A DNA stretch of 31,893 nt from JAJPXC01 sp964562375 (GTDB lineage: Bacteria; Bacteroidota; Bacteroidia; Bacteroidales; Muribaculaceae). Positions within the stretch are counted from its first letter, which is position 1; each line of letters opens with the position of its first letter. A program made the position numbers and the translations under genes. This document shows, piece by piece, positions 6,959 through 15,772 of the stretch. The stretch covers positions 1 through 31,893 of the forward strand of contig CAZLSW010000033.1 in the NCBI GenBank assembly GCA_964562375.1. The letters are read 5' to 3'. The notes below the pieces were generated by a model that was given only the letters and a program-made list of their open reading frames with translations, had not been told where the DNA came from and searched no databases.

Positions 6959-9526
6959 ATGGATACTAATTTCTCTCAACAATTCCGCGACACGCTCGAA
7001 AAGAGCCGTCGCGAGGCTATTAGGCACAATAACGCGTCGCTTACCCCGGCCCACTATCTGCTGGCCCTGATCAGCGATTTTGGCGGCAAGCCGTTCCAGA
7101 TGGTCGAAACCGCCTCTGACAGTGTGTCGGCCTACGAACTGCAACAAAATCTCGACCGGGAGCTGTACGAACAGCCTTCCCCCGCTCCATATGAGGTGAC
7201 AATCACCGACTTGGCCAATCGAATAATCAAGCTGAGCGTGCTCGAGGCGCGCATGCTGCGCTCCCAAGAGGTGGGGGTGGAGCATCTGTTGCTTGCCATC
7301 TTCCGAAACTCTGAGGTAAGGGGCAAAGATTATCTGCAACCTTTCCTTAAGGCTGGTGTCACCTATGAGGCTTTATATAAACAGCTTACCAATGTGAGCG
7401 AATCGCCACGCGACACCTCGGGTTTCACCGATGAGGATGAGGACGATGACGATCTCCCATTCGGCGACGACCCGGCCCAGTCGGCAGGACAGGGTGGTCG
7501 TCAAGGCGAACGTGGCAAGGCCAAAACAGGCCAAGATACCCCCGTGCTTGACAAATTCGGCAACGATATGACCCTCGCCGCTCAGGAAGGGCGCTTGGAT
7601 CCTGTCGTGGGACGTGACGTGGAGATTGAGCGACTGGCTCAAATCCTCAGCCGCCGCAAGAAGAACAACCCCGTGCTTATCGGCGAGCCTGGCGTGGGAA
7701 AGAGCGCTATCGTCGAAGGGCTGGCACTGAGAATCGTGCAACGCAAGGTGTCGCGCATTCTTTTTGGCAAGCGACTTATCTCCTTGGATATGGCTTCGAT
7801 TGTGGCTGGCACAAAGTACCGTGGCCAATTCGAGGAGCGCATCAAGGCTATCCTCAACGAGCTATCGAAGAACGACGACGTGATCCTGTTCATCGACGAG
7901 CTCCACACCATCGTGGGTGCCGGCAACGCCGCAGGCTCCATGGACGCCGCCAACTTGCTGAAACCGGCCCTTGCCCGAGGCGAGATCCAGTGCATCGGTG
8001 CTACCACCCTCGACGAGTACCGCAAGAATATCGAAAAGGACGGTGCGCTTGAGCGCCGTTTCCAAAAGGTGATGGTGGAGCCTACTACCGCCGAGGAAAC
8101 CCTCGTGATTCTCAATAACATCAAGGATAAATACGAGGAACACCATAACGTCAACTACACGCCTGAGGCCCTTAAGGCTTGCGTGACGCTTACCGAGCGC
8201 TACGTGAGCGACCGTAATTTCCCCGACAAGGCCATCGACGCCCTTGACGAGGCTGGTTCGCGCGTGCATGTCACCAATATCGCAGTCCCTTCGGAGATCG
8301 AGGACCTAGAGAAGAAAATCGAGAACATCGAACAGCAGAAAATGCACGCTGTGGCCGAGAAAAATTATGCCTCGGCGGCTTCCTTCCGCGACCAAGGTCA
8401 AGATCTAAAACGCCAACTCGATGCGGCTACCCAGCGCTGGGAGGCTGAATTGGACGCCCACCGCGAGACTGTCGACGACGAGAAGGTGGCCGAGGTGGTG
8501 GCAATGATGACGGGTGTGCCCGTGCAGCGCATCGCCCAGGATGAGGCCGGCCGCTTGCGAGAGATGGCACCCAAGCTCAAGAGCGATATCATCGGTCAGG
8601 ATAAGGCTATCGACAAGATTGTCAAGGCTATACAGCGCAACCGCGTGGGCCTGAAGGACCCCAATAAGCCTATCGGAACGTTCATGTTCCTCGGCCCTAC
8701 AGGTGTGGGTAAAACCCATTTGGCCAAGAAGTTGGCTGAATACTTATTCGACTCGGCCGACACGCTTATCCGTGTCGACATGAGCGAGTATATGGAGAAG
8801 TTCACCGTGAGCCGACTGGTGGGCGCTCCTCCGGGATACGTGGGATACGAGGAGGGCGGCCAGTTGACCGAGAAGGTGCGCCGTCACCCCTATTCGGTGG
8901 TGCTTCTCGACGAGATTGAGAAGGCCCATCCCGATGTGTTCAACCTCTTGCTACAAGTGATGGATGAGGGTCGATTGACCGATTCCCTGGGCCGCAAGGT
9001 CGACTTCAAGAACACCATCCTGATCATGACCTCCAACATCGGTACACGCCAACTGAAGGACTTTGGCGCTGGTGTAGGCTTTAATACGCGCACCATCGAC
9101 CAAGAGTACACCCACTCGGTGCTCCAAAAGGCTCTTAACAAGGCTTTCGCTCCCGAGTTCCTCAACCGTATCGACGACATCGTGATGTTTGACGCACTGA
9201 GCAAGGAGGCGATATTCAAGATTATTGACATCGAGCTGCGTGGCTTCTACAAGCGTATCGACCAGCTCGGATACAAGCTTGAGATTGACGACAACGCCCG
9301 CACGTTCATCGCCAACAAGGGCTACGACGCGCAATATGGTGCCCGTCCGTTGAAGCGTGCAATCCAAAAGTACCTCGAGGACGAGCTTGCCGAGCTGATT
9401 ATCAACGCCGAGATCAAGCCAGGCCAGATTATCCGTGTCACTTGCCCCGACCCAACTGCTGAGAAGGTGACCATGGAAATCGTAAATCCCGAAACTCCCG
9501 TAATTCCTGAAACCTCAGAGGCATAG
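6959..9526 (+). CDS. clpC: ClpC-type AAA+ protease chaperone
   Basis: Hexameric unfoldase that feeds substrates to ClpP in the cytoplasm. The 855-residue protein has the Clp N-domain (1-150), an acidic linker (DEDEDDDD), a first AAA+ module with GEPGVGKS, a short middle domain with a UVR-type stretch, and a second AAA+ module with GPTGVGKT. The short middle domain separates it from ClpB. A VGF tripeptide after LKDFGAG occupies the position of the ClpP-docking loop in ClpC, so it should be a protease partner. Its stop is directly followed by the cca start with no spacer, indicating one transcript. Confidence 0.95.
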   Translation: MDTNFSQQFRDTLEKSRREAIRHNNASLTPAHYLLALISDFGGKPFQMVETASDSVSAYELQQNLDRELYEQPSPAPYEVTITDLANRIIKLSVLEARMLRSQEVGVEHLLLAIFRNSEVRGKDYLQPFLKAGVTYEALYKQLTNVSESPRDTSGFTDEDEDDDDLPFGDDPAQSAGQGGRQGERGKAKTGQDTPVLDKFGNDMTLAAQEGRLDPVVGRDVEIERLAQILSRRKKNNPVLIGEPGVGKSAIVEGLALRIVQRKVSRILFGKRLISLDMASIVAGTKYRGQFEERIKAILNELSKNDDVILFIDELHTIVGAGNAAGSMDAANLLKPALARGEIQCIGATTLDEYRKNIEKDGALERRFQKVMVEPTTAEETLVILNNIKDKYEEHHNVNYTPEALKACVTLTERYVSDRNFPDKAIDALDEAGSRVHVTNIAVPSEIEDLEKKIENIEQQKMHAVAEKNYASAASFRDQGQDLKRQLDAATQRWEAELDAHRETVDDEKVAEVVAMMTGVPVQRIAQDEAGRLREMAPKLKSDIIGQDKAIDKIVKAIQRNRVGLKDPNKPIGTFMFLGPTGVGKTHLAKKLAEYLFDSADTLIRVDMSEYMEKFTVSRLVGAPPGYVGYEEGGQLTEKVRRHPYSVVLLDEIEKAHPDVFNLLLQVMDEGRLTDSLGRKVDFKNTILIMTSNIGTRQLKDFGAGVGFNTRTIDQEYTHSVLQKALNKAFAPEFLNRIDDIVMFDALSKEAIFKIIDIELRGFYKRIDQLGYKLEIDDNARTFIANKGYDAQYGARPLKRAIQKYLEDELAELIINAEIKPGQIIRVTCPDPTAEKVTMEIVNPETPVIPETSEA

Positions 9527-10948
9527 ATGGATGAGCTGAAAATCCCGGCTGACGACCGCAAAATAATGTCGCTTGTGGGCGACGTGGCCGATGCCCTTGG
9601 GCGCGAGTGCTACGTCGTCGGCGGCTATGTGCGCGACCTAATCCTGCGGCGTCACTCCAAGGATATCGACTTCGTCACCGTGGGGAGCGGAATAGAGTTG
9701 GCGCAAGCTGTGGCCGATAAAATCGGGAAGAAAGCAAGGCTGGTGGTGTTCAAGAATTTTGGCACCGCCCAGCTCCACTTTGGGCGCACCGAATTGGAAT
9801 TTGTGGGTGCCCGACGCGAGAGCTACAATCGCAATTCCCGAAAGCCTATCGTGGAGGACGGCACCCTAAGGGACGACCTCTCACGTCGCGACTTTACCGT
9901 TAACGCCTTGGCTATCAAGGTCAACGCTGATGGTCGTGGCGAACTGGTCGACCTGTGGGGCGGCCTTAAAGATATGGAGGACAAAATCCTCCGTACGCCA
10001 CTCGACCCGGATATCACCTTTAGCGACGACCCCCTGAGGATGATGCGAGCCGTGAGATTCGCCACACAACTGCAATTTGAGATACATCCCGACACTTTCG
10101 CTGCTCTTGGACGCAACGCCGAGCGACTAAGAATCATCTCCCGCGAGCGTATCGCCGATGAGCTGATGAAGATAATGGCCTCTCCCAAGCCGTCAATCGG
10201 CTGGAGGTTGTTGAGCCAGTCGGGGCTGCTCCCCTACGTGTTGCCCCAGTTGGAGGCGATGAAGGGAGTGGAAACCGTGCGTGGACGGGGTCATAAGGAC
10301 AACTTCGACCACACGATGCAGGTGCTGGACAAGGTTGCTCAGAAGAGCGACAACGTATGGCTCCGATGGGCGGCTTTGCTCCACGATATCGCCAAACCTG
10401 TCACCAAGCGCTGGGAAGAACCCCAAGGCTGGACGTTCCACAATCATAATTTCATTGGCTCCAAGATGATTCCCAAGATATTCAAGGAGTTGCGCCTGCC
10501 CATGGACACAAAAATGAAGTATGTGCAGAAGATGGTGGAGCTTCACATGCGGCCTATTGCGCTGGTTGAGGAGGAGGTTACCGATTCGGCCGTGCGTCGC
10601 TTGATTGTTGATGCGGGTGATGACCTGGACGACTTGATGACCCTGTGCCAATGCGACATTACTTCCAAGAATCCCGAGAAGGTGCGGCGCCATTTAGCTA
10701 ACTTCGACTATCTAGTAGCCAAGATGGCCGAGATTGAGGAGAAGGACGCGCTGCGCAATTGGCAACCGCCTGTCGACGGCTTGGAGATTATGGAGACCTT
10801 TGCCCTGAAACCCAGTCGGGAGGTGGGTGTTATCAAGCAAGCCATACGCGACGCGATACTCGACGGGGTAATCCCCAACACCCATGATGCCGCTCATGCC
10901 CTGATGCTCGAGGAGGGTGCTAAATTGGGGTTAACTCCCGTTAACTAA
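9527..10948 (+). CDS. cca: CCA tRNA nucleotidyltransferase with HD domain
   Basis: Adds or repairs the 3' CCA of tRNAs. The 473-residue sequence has the class II nucleotidyltransferase head GGYVRDLIL, the metal-binding DID, RRDFTVNALAI, and DPLRMMRAVRFA for nucleotide selection. An HD domain follows (FDHTMQVLDKV, then LLHDIAKP), common in bacterial Cca/poly(A) polymerase relatives and linked to phosphatase or phosphodiesterase activity. Poly(A) polymerase is the alternative, but the DID head with HD domain favours Cca. The ATG abuts the clpC stop (TAGATG). A short inverted repeat GTTAAC-TCCC-GTTAAC overlaps the 3' end (10930-10945). Confidence 0.93.
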   Translation: MDELKIPADDRKIMSLVGDVADALGRECYVVGGYVRDLILRRHSKDIDFVTVGSGIELAQAVADKIGKKARLVVFKNFGTAQLHFGRTELEFVGARRESYNRNSRKPIVEDGTLRDDLSRRDFTVNALAIKVNADGRGELVDLWGGLKDMEDKILRTPLDPDITFSDDPLRMMRAVRFATQLQFEIHPDTFAALGRNAERLRIISRERIADELMKIMASPKPSIGWRLLSQSGLLPYVLPQLEAMKGVETVRGRGHKDNFDHTMQVLDKVAQKSDNVWLRWAALLHDIAKPVTKRWEEPQGWTFHNHNFIGSKMIPKIFKELRLPMDTKMKYVQKMVELHMRPIALVEEEVTDSAVRRLIVDAGDDLDDLMTLCQCDITSKNPEKVRRHLANFDYLVAKMAEIEEKDALRNWQPPVDGLEIMETFALKPSREVGVIKQAIRDAILDGVIPNTHDAAHALMLEEGAKLGLTPVN

Positions 10949-10967
10949 GCTTGTTATCACGTAATTG

Positions 10968-10985
10968 CGTTATAACGTTATAACG
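10968..10985. promoter_or_regulatory. 18-bp perfect palindrome upstream of the U32/queC pair
   Basis: CGTTATAACGTTATAACG is a perfect palindrome made of two tandem copies of the self-complementary octamer GTTATAAC. It lies 14 bp before the ATG of the U32 gene. Position and symmetry suggest a dimeric or tetrameric repressor site, or a structured 5' leader. No clear TAnnTTTG box is seen in this 51-bp gap. Confidence 0.45.
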
Positions 10986-10999
10986 AAAATCGCAAGATT

Positions 11000-12829
11000 A
11001 TGAAAAGGCCGATAGAATTGCTCGCTCCCGCCAAGGACGTTACGATAGCCCGTGATGCCATCTTGTGTGGGGCCGATGCCGTGTATATCGGAGCCACGAG
11101 CCATGGGGCAAGGGCAGCCGCGGCCAATTCGGTGAGCGACATCGCTGGCCTGTGCGACTGGGCCCATCGCTACTGCGCTCGCGTTTACGTCACGCTCAAC
11201 ACCATCGTCTACGACAAGGAGTTACGGCAGGTGGAGCGGCTGATCCGAGATCTCTATTACGCTGGGGTTGACGCTCTTATCGTACAAGATTTAGGTATCC
11301 TCAGGCTGGATATCCCGCCTATTGCATTGCATGCGTCTACACAGTGCGATATCCGTGATGCCCAGAAAGCCCGATGGCTGGAGCAGTTGGGATTCTCCCA
11401 GTTGGTGCTAGCCAGGGAGTTGTCCCTTAAGGAGGTAGAGGAGATACATCGGGAGGTGAAGGTTCCGCTGGAGGTGTTTGTCCACGGGGCGTTGTGTGTG
11501 AGCTATTCCGGTGATTGTCAGGCGAGTGAGGTGCTGAAGGAGCGTAGCGCCAACCGTGGCGAGTGCGCTCAGATTTGTCGTTTGCCTTACCGGTTGCTTG
11601 ATGGCGACGGCAACGTCGTGCCTACCAAGGGCGCTCATCTGCTGTCGCTCAGGGACTTGAATCGGTCGCGACACCTCGGGGAGATGCTTGAGGCGGGCGT
11701 GTCCTCATTCAAGATTGAGGGCAGGTTGAAGGATGTCGCCTACGTGCGTAACGTCACTGCCGCTTATCGGGGGCTGTTGGATGAGATAATTGCCCGAAAT
11801 CATGATAGTTACTGTCGATCGTCGCTGGGTGTGAGCGATCCGGGCTTCGTCCCCGACCTTTCCAAGAGCTTCAACCGCTCCTACACCGATTATTTCCTCA
11901 CCGACACGCAAAAGCCTGGTTCTCTGGCTTCTATGCGTTCGCCAAAGGATATTGGCGAGCCTGTTGGGAAGGTGAAGAAAGCTTTACAAGGACGTATACT
12001 GCTGGATAACAACGAAATACGCCTTCATAATGGCGATGGCCTTGGATATTTCGACCAAAACGGTGAGTTTAAGGGATTTAGGGTGAATACGGCTACCGTG
12101 GGGAGCTTGGCTCCTGCCCGTCCTCAGTTAATACCCTCGGGTACAGTGCTTTACCGTAATTTTGACAAACAATGGGAAGACGCTCTGTCGCGTGCCCAAC
12201 CCCAGCGTGTGATACCTATCTCTCTGATTCTCCGAAAGTTGGCTTGGGGATTGGCCTTGGATGCCACAATAGAGGAAACAGATCAGACCGTAACGGTGTC
12301 TCAGCCATTGGAGTTGTCGGCGGCCAAGACGCCGCAGGAGGCACAACGCAGGGCGAATCTGATGAAGTGGGGCGGCACCATTTTTGAGTGTCGCGAGGTT
12401 GATGACCAGGTAGGGGAGCTGTTTGTCCCCGCTTCGGTTATTAGTGGGCTAAGACGCTCAGTTTCTGAGGCTTTAGGTCACTGCATCGCCGCTACTCGCA
12501 AGGTGGATTACCGCATCAAGGAAGATACCTTGGCCGAGATTCCTGTCAAGGTGCTTACCTATCACGACAATGTGGCTAATCGACTGGCACGCAAGCTGGT
12601 GACTGACCATGGAGCCACTGAGGTGGCCGATGCCATAGAGGTGAAGCAGCCCACCGAGGATAAAACCGTGATGACTACCCGTTACTGCCTGCGTCGCGAG
12701 CTTGGACGCTGCTTGCTCACCCCCGAAGGGCACCTGCTAAAAGGCCCGCTTACCCTCCAAGGCCCCGGCGGCATCACCCTCCACGCCCATTTCGATTGCC
12801 CCCGTTGCCAAATGCGCATCACAACTTAA
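11000..12829 (+). CDS. U32 family protein, RlhA-like RNA hydroxylation enzyme
   Basis: A 609-residue member of the U32 'peptidase' family with a DUF3656-type C-terminal half, the layout of E. coli RlhA, which is needed for 5-hydroxycytidine in 23S rRNA. The shorter paralogue TrhP acts on tRNA uridine. The N-terminal barrel starts IELLAPAKDV, contains CGADAVYIGA, and carries the conserved cysteine cluster GALCVSYSGDC...GECAQICR (about 169-192), presumed to bind an iron-sulfur cluster. The C-terminus ends in CPRCQM, another possible metal pair. Protease activity is not expected. It is followed 15 bp later by queC, so both probably share a transcript for RNA modification. The exact substrate base is inferred only. 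Confidence 0.85.
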   Translation: MKRPIELLAPAKDVTIARDAILCGADAVYIGATSHGARAAAANSVSDIAGLCDWAHRYCARVYVTLNTIVYDKELRQVERLIRDLYYAGVDALIVQDLGILRLDIPPIALHASTQCDIRDAQKARWLEQLGFSQLVLARELSLKEVEEIHREVKVPLEVFVHGALCVSYSGDCQASEVLKERSANRGECAQICRLPYRLLDGDGNVVPTKGAHLLSLRDLNRSRHLGEMLEAGVSSFKIEGRLKDVAYVRNVTAAYRGLLDEIIARNHDSYCRSSLGVSDPGFVPDLSKSFNRSYTDYFLTDTQKPGSLASMRSPKDIGEPVGKVKKALQGRILLDNNEIRLHNGDGLGYFDQNGEFKGFRVNTATVGSLAPARPQLIPSGTVLYRNFDKQWEDALSRAQPQRVIPISLILRKLAWGLALDATIEETDQTVTVSQPLELSAAKTPQEAQRRANLMKWGGTIFECREVDDQVGELFVPASVISGLRRSVSEALGHCIAATRKVDYRIKEDTLAEIPVKVLTYHDNVANRLARKLVTDHGATEVADAIEVKQPTEDKTVMTTRYCLRRELGRCLLTPEGHLLKGPLTLQGPGGITLHAHFDCPRCQMRITT

Positions 12830-12844
12830 ATTATGTAACTGTTT

Positions 12845-13489
12845 ATGGAAAAGGTAAAAGACGCGGTGATAGTGTTGTCCGGGGGAATGGACTCGGTGAC
12901 ACTGCTGCACGACAAAAGAGATGAGATAGCGCTGGCGGTGACGTTCGACTACGGGTCAAATCACGCCAAGCGAGAGATACCTATGGCACGCCGCAATTGC
13001 GAGCTGCTGGGGATAGAGCATGTGGTGATACCATTGGGTTTCATGGCTCAGTATTTCAAGTCGTCGCTTTTGGAGGGGGCAGACGCGATACCCGAGGGGG
13101 AGTATGACGGCGATAACATGGCTTCGACCGTGGTGCCCCTGCGCAACGGGATTATGCTTACGATAGCGGTGGGCTTAGCTGAAAGCCGAGGGCTTAAGCG
13201 GGTGATGATAGCCAACCATGCTGGTGATCACGCCATTTATCCCGATTGCCGACCTGAGTTTGTCGAGGCGATCGACCGTGTTGCTCAACTTGGGACCTAT
13301 GCGGGAATACGGGTTGAGGCTCCTTATACCAATTGGAGCAAGACTGATATCGCCCGCCGAGGGTTGGCCTTGGGGGTGGATTATTCGCTTACGTATTCAT
13401 GCTATAAGGGCACGGAGCCGCCATGCGGGAAGTGCGCCACGTGCAGGGAGCGGGAGTGGGCGTTGAGGGAGGCGGGACTTCCTACTTAA
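12845..13489 (+). CDS. queC: 7-cyano-7-deazaguanine synthase
   Basis: Converts 7-carboxy-7-deazaguanine to preQ0 with ATP and ammonia, a middle step of queuosine synthesis. The 214-residue sequence has the PP-loop VLSGGMDSVTLLH at the N-terminus and the zinc-binding cysteines near the C-terminus (SCYKGTEPPCGKCATC). The stop overlaps the convergent fcl stop by 8 bp, leaving no room for an independent terminator. No queD, queE or queF is in the window, but tgt, the enzyme that places the base in tRNA, lies at 20.7 kb. Confidence 0.96.
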   Translation: MEKVKDAVIVLSGGMDSVTLLHDKRDEIALAVTFDYGSNHAKREIPMARRNCELLGIEHVVIPLGFMAQYFKSSLLEGADAIPEGEYDGDNMASTVVPLRNGIMLTIAVGLAESRGLKRVMIANHAGDHAIYPDCRPEFVEAIDRVAQLGTYAGIRVEAPYTNWSKTDIARRGLALGVDYSLTYSCYKGTEPPCGKCATCREREWALREAGLPT

Positions 13490-14552
13490 GATACCATTGG
13501 TAGAGGCGGTGGATGCCGTCGGGGAGCTCGACGGTGTGGCGCCAGCCCAGGGAGTGGAGCTTGGAGACGTCGCAGAGCTTGCGCATGGTGCCGTCGGGCT
13601 TGGTGGCATCCCAGAGGATTTCACCGTCGTAGCCAACGGCCTCTTTTGCCAGATAGGCTAATTCACGGATAGTCAATTCCTTGCCTGTGCCGATATTGAT
13701 GTGGCAGTTGCGCACGGGTCCGTTCTTGGGGCGCACGTCGTCGAAGGTGACATTCAACAAGATGTGTACCGAAGCGTCGGCCATGTCCTCGCTCCACAGG
13801 AATTCGCGCAAGGGAGCGCCAGTGCCCCAGAGGGTGAGCGATTCGGGGGTGATGCCGTATCCGCTGAGAGATTTCAGGGTGTCATCCCAAGAGGATTCCC
13901 CGTTGGCGTCGTCAAGGGGTCGCTTGGCGAGGTCGGCGCGTACTCCAGCCTCATCGCCCTCTCGCAGCAACTTGGCCAAGTGCATTTTGCGTATCATGGC
14001 GGGCAGGACGTGAGAGTTTTGGAGGTGGAAGTTGTCGCGCGGGCCGTAGAGATTGGTGGGCATAACGGCCAGATAGTCAGTGCCATGCTGTAGGTTGAAG
14101 CTCTCGCACATTTTGAGGCCTGCGATTTTGGCCAGGGCGTATGGCTCGTTGGTGTACTCCAGCGGGGAAGTCAACAAGGCGTCCTCAGGGATAGGCTGGG
14201 GAGCCTCTCGTGGGTAGATGCAGGTAGAGCCGAGGAACAGCAGTTTTTTAACGCCGTGGCGGAAAGCCTCGCCGATAACGTTTTGCTGGATTCCGAGATT
14301 TTGGTAGATGAAGTCGGCTCGGTAGATGGAGTTGGCCATAATACCGCCCACATGTGCGGCTGCGAGGACTACGCAATCGGGGCGCTCTTGGTCGAAAAAC
14401 TCGCGCACGGCTTGCTGGTCGAGGAGGTCGAGCTCTTGGTGGGTGCGACCCACGAGATTGGTGTAGCCGCGTTGGAGCAGGTTGTTCCAGATAGCCGATC
14501 CCACCAGTCCGCGGTGGCCGGCAACATATATTTTAGCGTCCTTTGGTATCAT
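13482..14552 (-). CDS. fcl: GDP-L-fucose synthase
   Basis: Epimerase/reductase that turns GDP-4-keto-6-deoxymannose into GDP-L-fucose. The 356-residue sequence is an extended SDR: GHRGLVGSAIW (NADPH binding), the catalytic serine in GSTCIYP and Tyr/Lys in YALAK. The start overlaps the gmd stop as ATGA, so translation is probably coupled. The product would feed fucosylated capsule or glycoprotein glycans, consistent with the glycosyltransferase and acyltransferase upstream. Confidence 0.96.
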   Translation of the reverse strand: MIPKDAKIYVAGHRGLVGSAIWNNLLQRGYTNLVGRTHQELDLLDQQAVREFFDQERPDCVVLAAAHVGGIMANSIYRADFIYQNLGIQQNVIGEAFRHGVKKLLFLGSTCIYPREAPQPIPEDALLTSPLEYTNEPYALAKIAGLKMCESFNLQHGTDYLAVMPTNLYGPRDNFHLQNSHVLPAMIRKMHLAKLLREGDEAGVRADLAKRPLDDANGESSWDDTLKSLSGYGITPESLTLWGTGAPLREFLWSEDMADASVHILLNVTFDDVRPKNGPVRNCHINIGTGKELTIRELAYLAKEAVGYDGEILWDATKPDGTMRKLCDVSKLHSLGWRHTVELPDGIHRLYQWYLK

Positions 14553-15607
14553 TTTTTGGCCACCTCCTTCATGTCGCTATCCACCATGATGTTCACAAGG
14601 TCCTCAAAGGAGGTTTTGCGGGGGTTCCAGCCCAGTTTGGTGCGAGCCTTGGTGGGGTCGCCCAGGAGTTGCTCCACCTCGGCCGGACGGAAGAAACGCT
14701 TGTCGACCTCCACGAGTACTTGACCTGTGGCCTTGTCGATGCCTTTCTCGTCGATGCCTTCGCCTTCCCAGCGCAGGTCGATGCCTACGCGACGGAAGGC
14801 TAATTCGGTAAATTCCCTAACGGAGTGGTACTCGCCGGTGGCAATCACGTAGTCCTCAGGCTCGGGTTGCTGGAGGATGAGCCACATACACTCCACGTAA
14901 TCGGGGGCGTAACCCCAGTCGCGGCGGGCGTTGAGGTTGCCAAGGTATAGCTTGTCTTGCAATCCGTGGGCGATACGGGCGGCGGCGAGGGTGATTTTGC
15001 GGGTCACGAAGTTTTCACCGCGGCGCTCGCTCTCGTGGTTGAAGAGGATACCGTTGGCGGCGTACATGCCGTAGCTTTCGCGGTAGTTTTTGGTGATCCA
15101 GAAGCCGTAGAGCTTGGCCACGGCGTAGGGCGAGCGGGGATAGAATGGGGTGGTTTCCCGCTGGGGTATCTCTTGCACCTTGCCAAAAAGCTCGGAGGTG
15201 GAGGCTTGATAGATGCGGGTCAATTTGTCGCGGCCGAGGATGCGCACAGCCTCGAGGAGGCGGAGTGTGCCGATGGCGTCGGCGTCGGCGGTGTATTCGG
15301 GGACGTCAAACGATACCTTCACGTGGCTTTGAGCGGCGAGGTTGTAAATTTCGGTGGGGCATACTTCCTGGATGATGCGGATGAGCGAGGATGAGTCGGT
15401 CATGTCGCCCCAATGGAGGTTGATTAGGCGTTTTCCGTGCATGTCGCGTACCCATTCGTCGAGGTATAGGTGCTCGATGCGTCCGGTGTTGAACGAGGAG
15501 CTGCGGCGTAGGATGCCGTGAACCTCGTAGCCTTTAGTCAATAAAAATTCGGCCAGATAAGAGCCGTCTTGGCCGGTGATGCCTGTGATGAGAGCGATAT
15601 TTTTCAA
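14549..15607 (-). CDS. gmd: GDP-mannose 4,6-dehydratase
   Basis: Makes GDP-4-keto-6-deoxymannose from GDP-mannose, the step before Fcl. The 352-residue sequence begins with the NADP-binding TGITGQDGSYLAEFL, has SFNTGRIEHLY, the catalytic STSELFGKVQEIPQ and PYAVAKLYGFW, and TRKITLAAARI near the substrate loop. Length is normal. It heads an operon with fcl (4-bp overlap) and lies downstream of the HAD hydrolase across a repeat-filled gap, where its promoter would have to be if it has one. Confidence 0.97.
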   Translation of the reverse strand: MKNIALITGITGQDGSYLAEFLLTKGYEVHGILRRSSSFNTGRIEHLYLDEWVRDMHGKRLINLHWGDMTDSSSLIRIIQEVCPTEIYNLAAQSHVKVSFDVPEYTADADAIGTLRLLEAVRILGRDKLTRIYQASTSELFGKVQEIPQRETTPFYPRSPYAVAKLYGFWITKNYRESYGMYAANGILFNHESERRGENFVTRKITLAAARIAHGLQDKLYLGNLNARRDWGYAPDYVECMWLILQQPEPEDYVIATGEYHSVREFTELAFRRVGIDLRWEGEGIDEKGIDKATGQVLVEVDKRFFRPAEVEQLLGDPTKARTKLGWNPRKTSFEDLVNIMVDSDMKEVAKK

Positions 15608-15610
15608 GAG

Positions 15611-15770
15611 AGTTTTTAGTTTTTAGTTTTTAGTTTTTAGTTTCTAGTTTCTAGTTTCTAGTTGATGGATAATCTATTTCATCCTTTAAAGGAGGAAAGG
15701 GGGAAAGGAGGAAAGGGGGAAAGGATGAAAGGAGGAAAGAGAAGGAGGAAAGGAGGGAAGAAGGAGGAGA
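15611..15770. repeat. Composite repeat: AGTTTTT/AGTTTCT heptads, then GGAGGAAA octamers
   Basis: Eight heptads (AGTTTTT four times, AGTTTCT three times, then AGTTGAT) run from 15611 to 15666. After a 16-bp unique spacer comes CCTTTAAA, then six octamers alternating GGAGGAAA and GGGGGAAA from 15691 to 15738, and a looser purine-only tail to 15770. The run ends three bases before the HAD gene stop. This is the same arrangement as at 3961-4019 and the longest example here. Confidence 0.93.
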
Positions 15771-15772
15771 GA

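Noticed and set aside
6959..9526. ClpB disaggregase instead of ClpC
   Set aside because: The middle domain is too short for the ClpB coiled coil, and a VGF ClpP-docking tripeptide is present.
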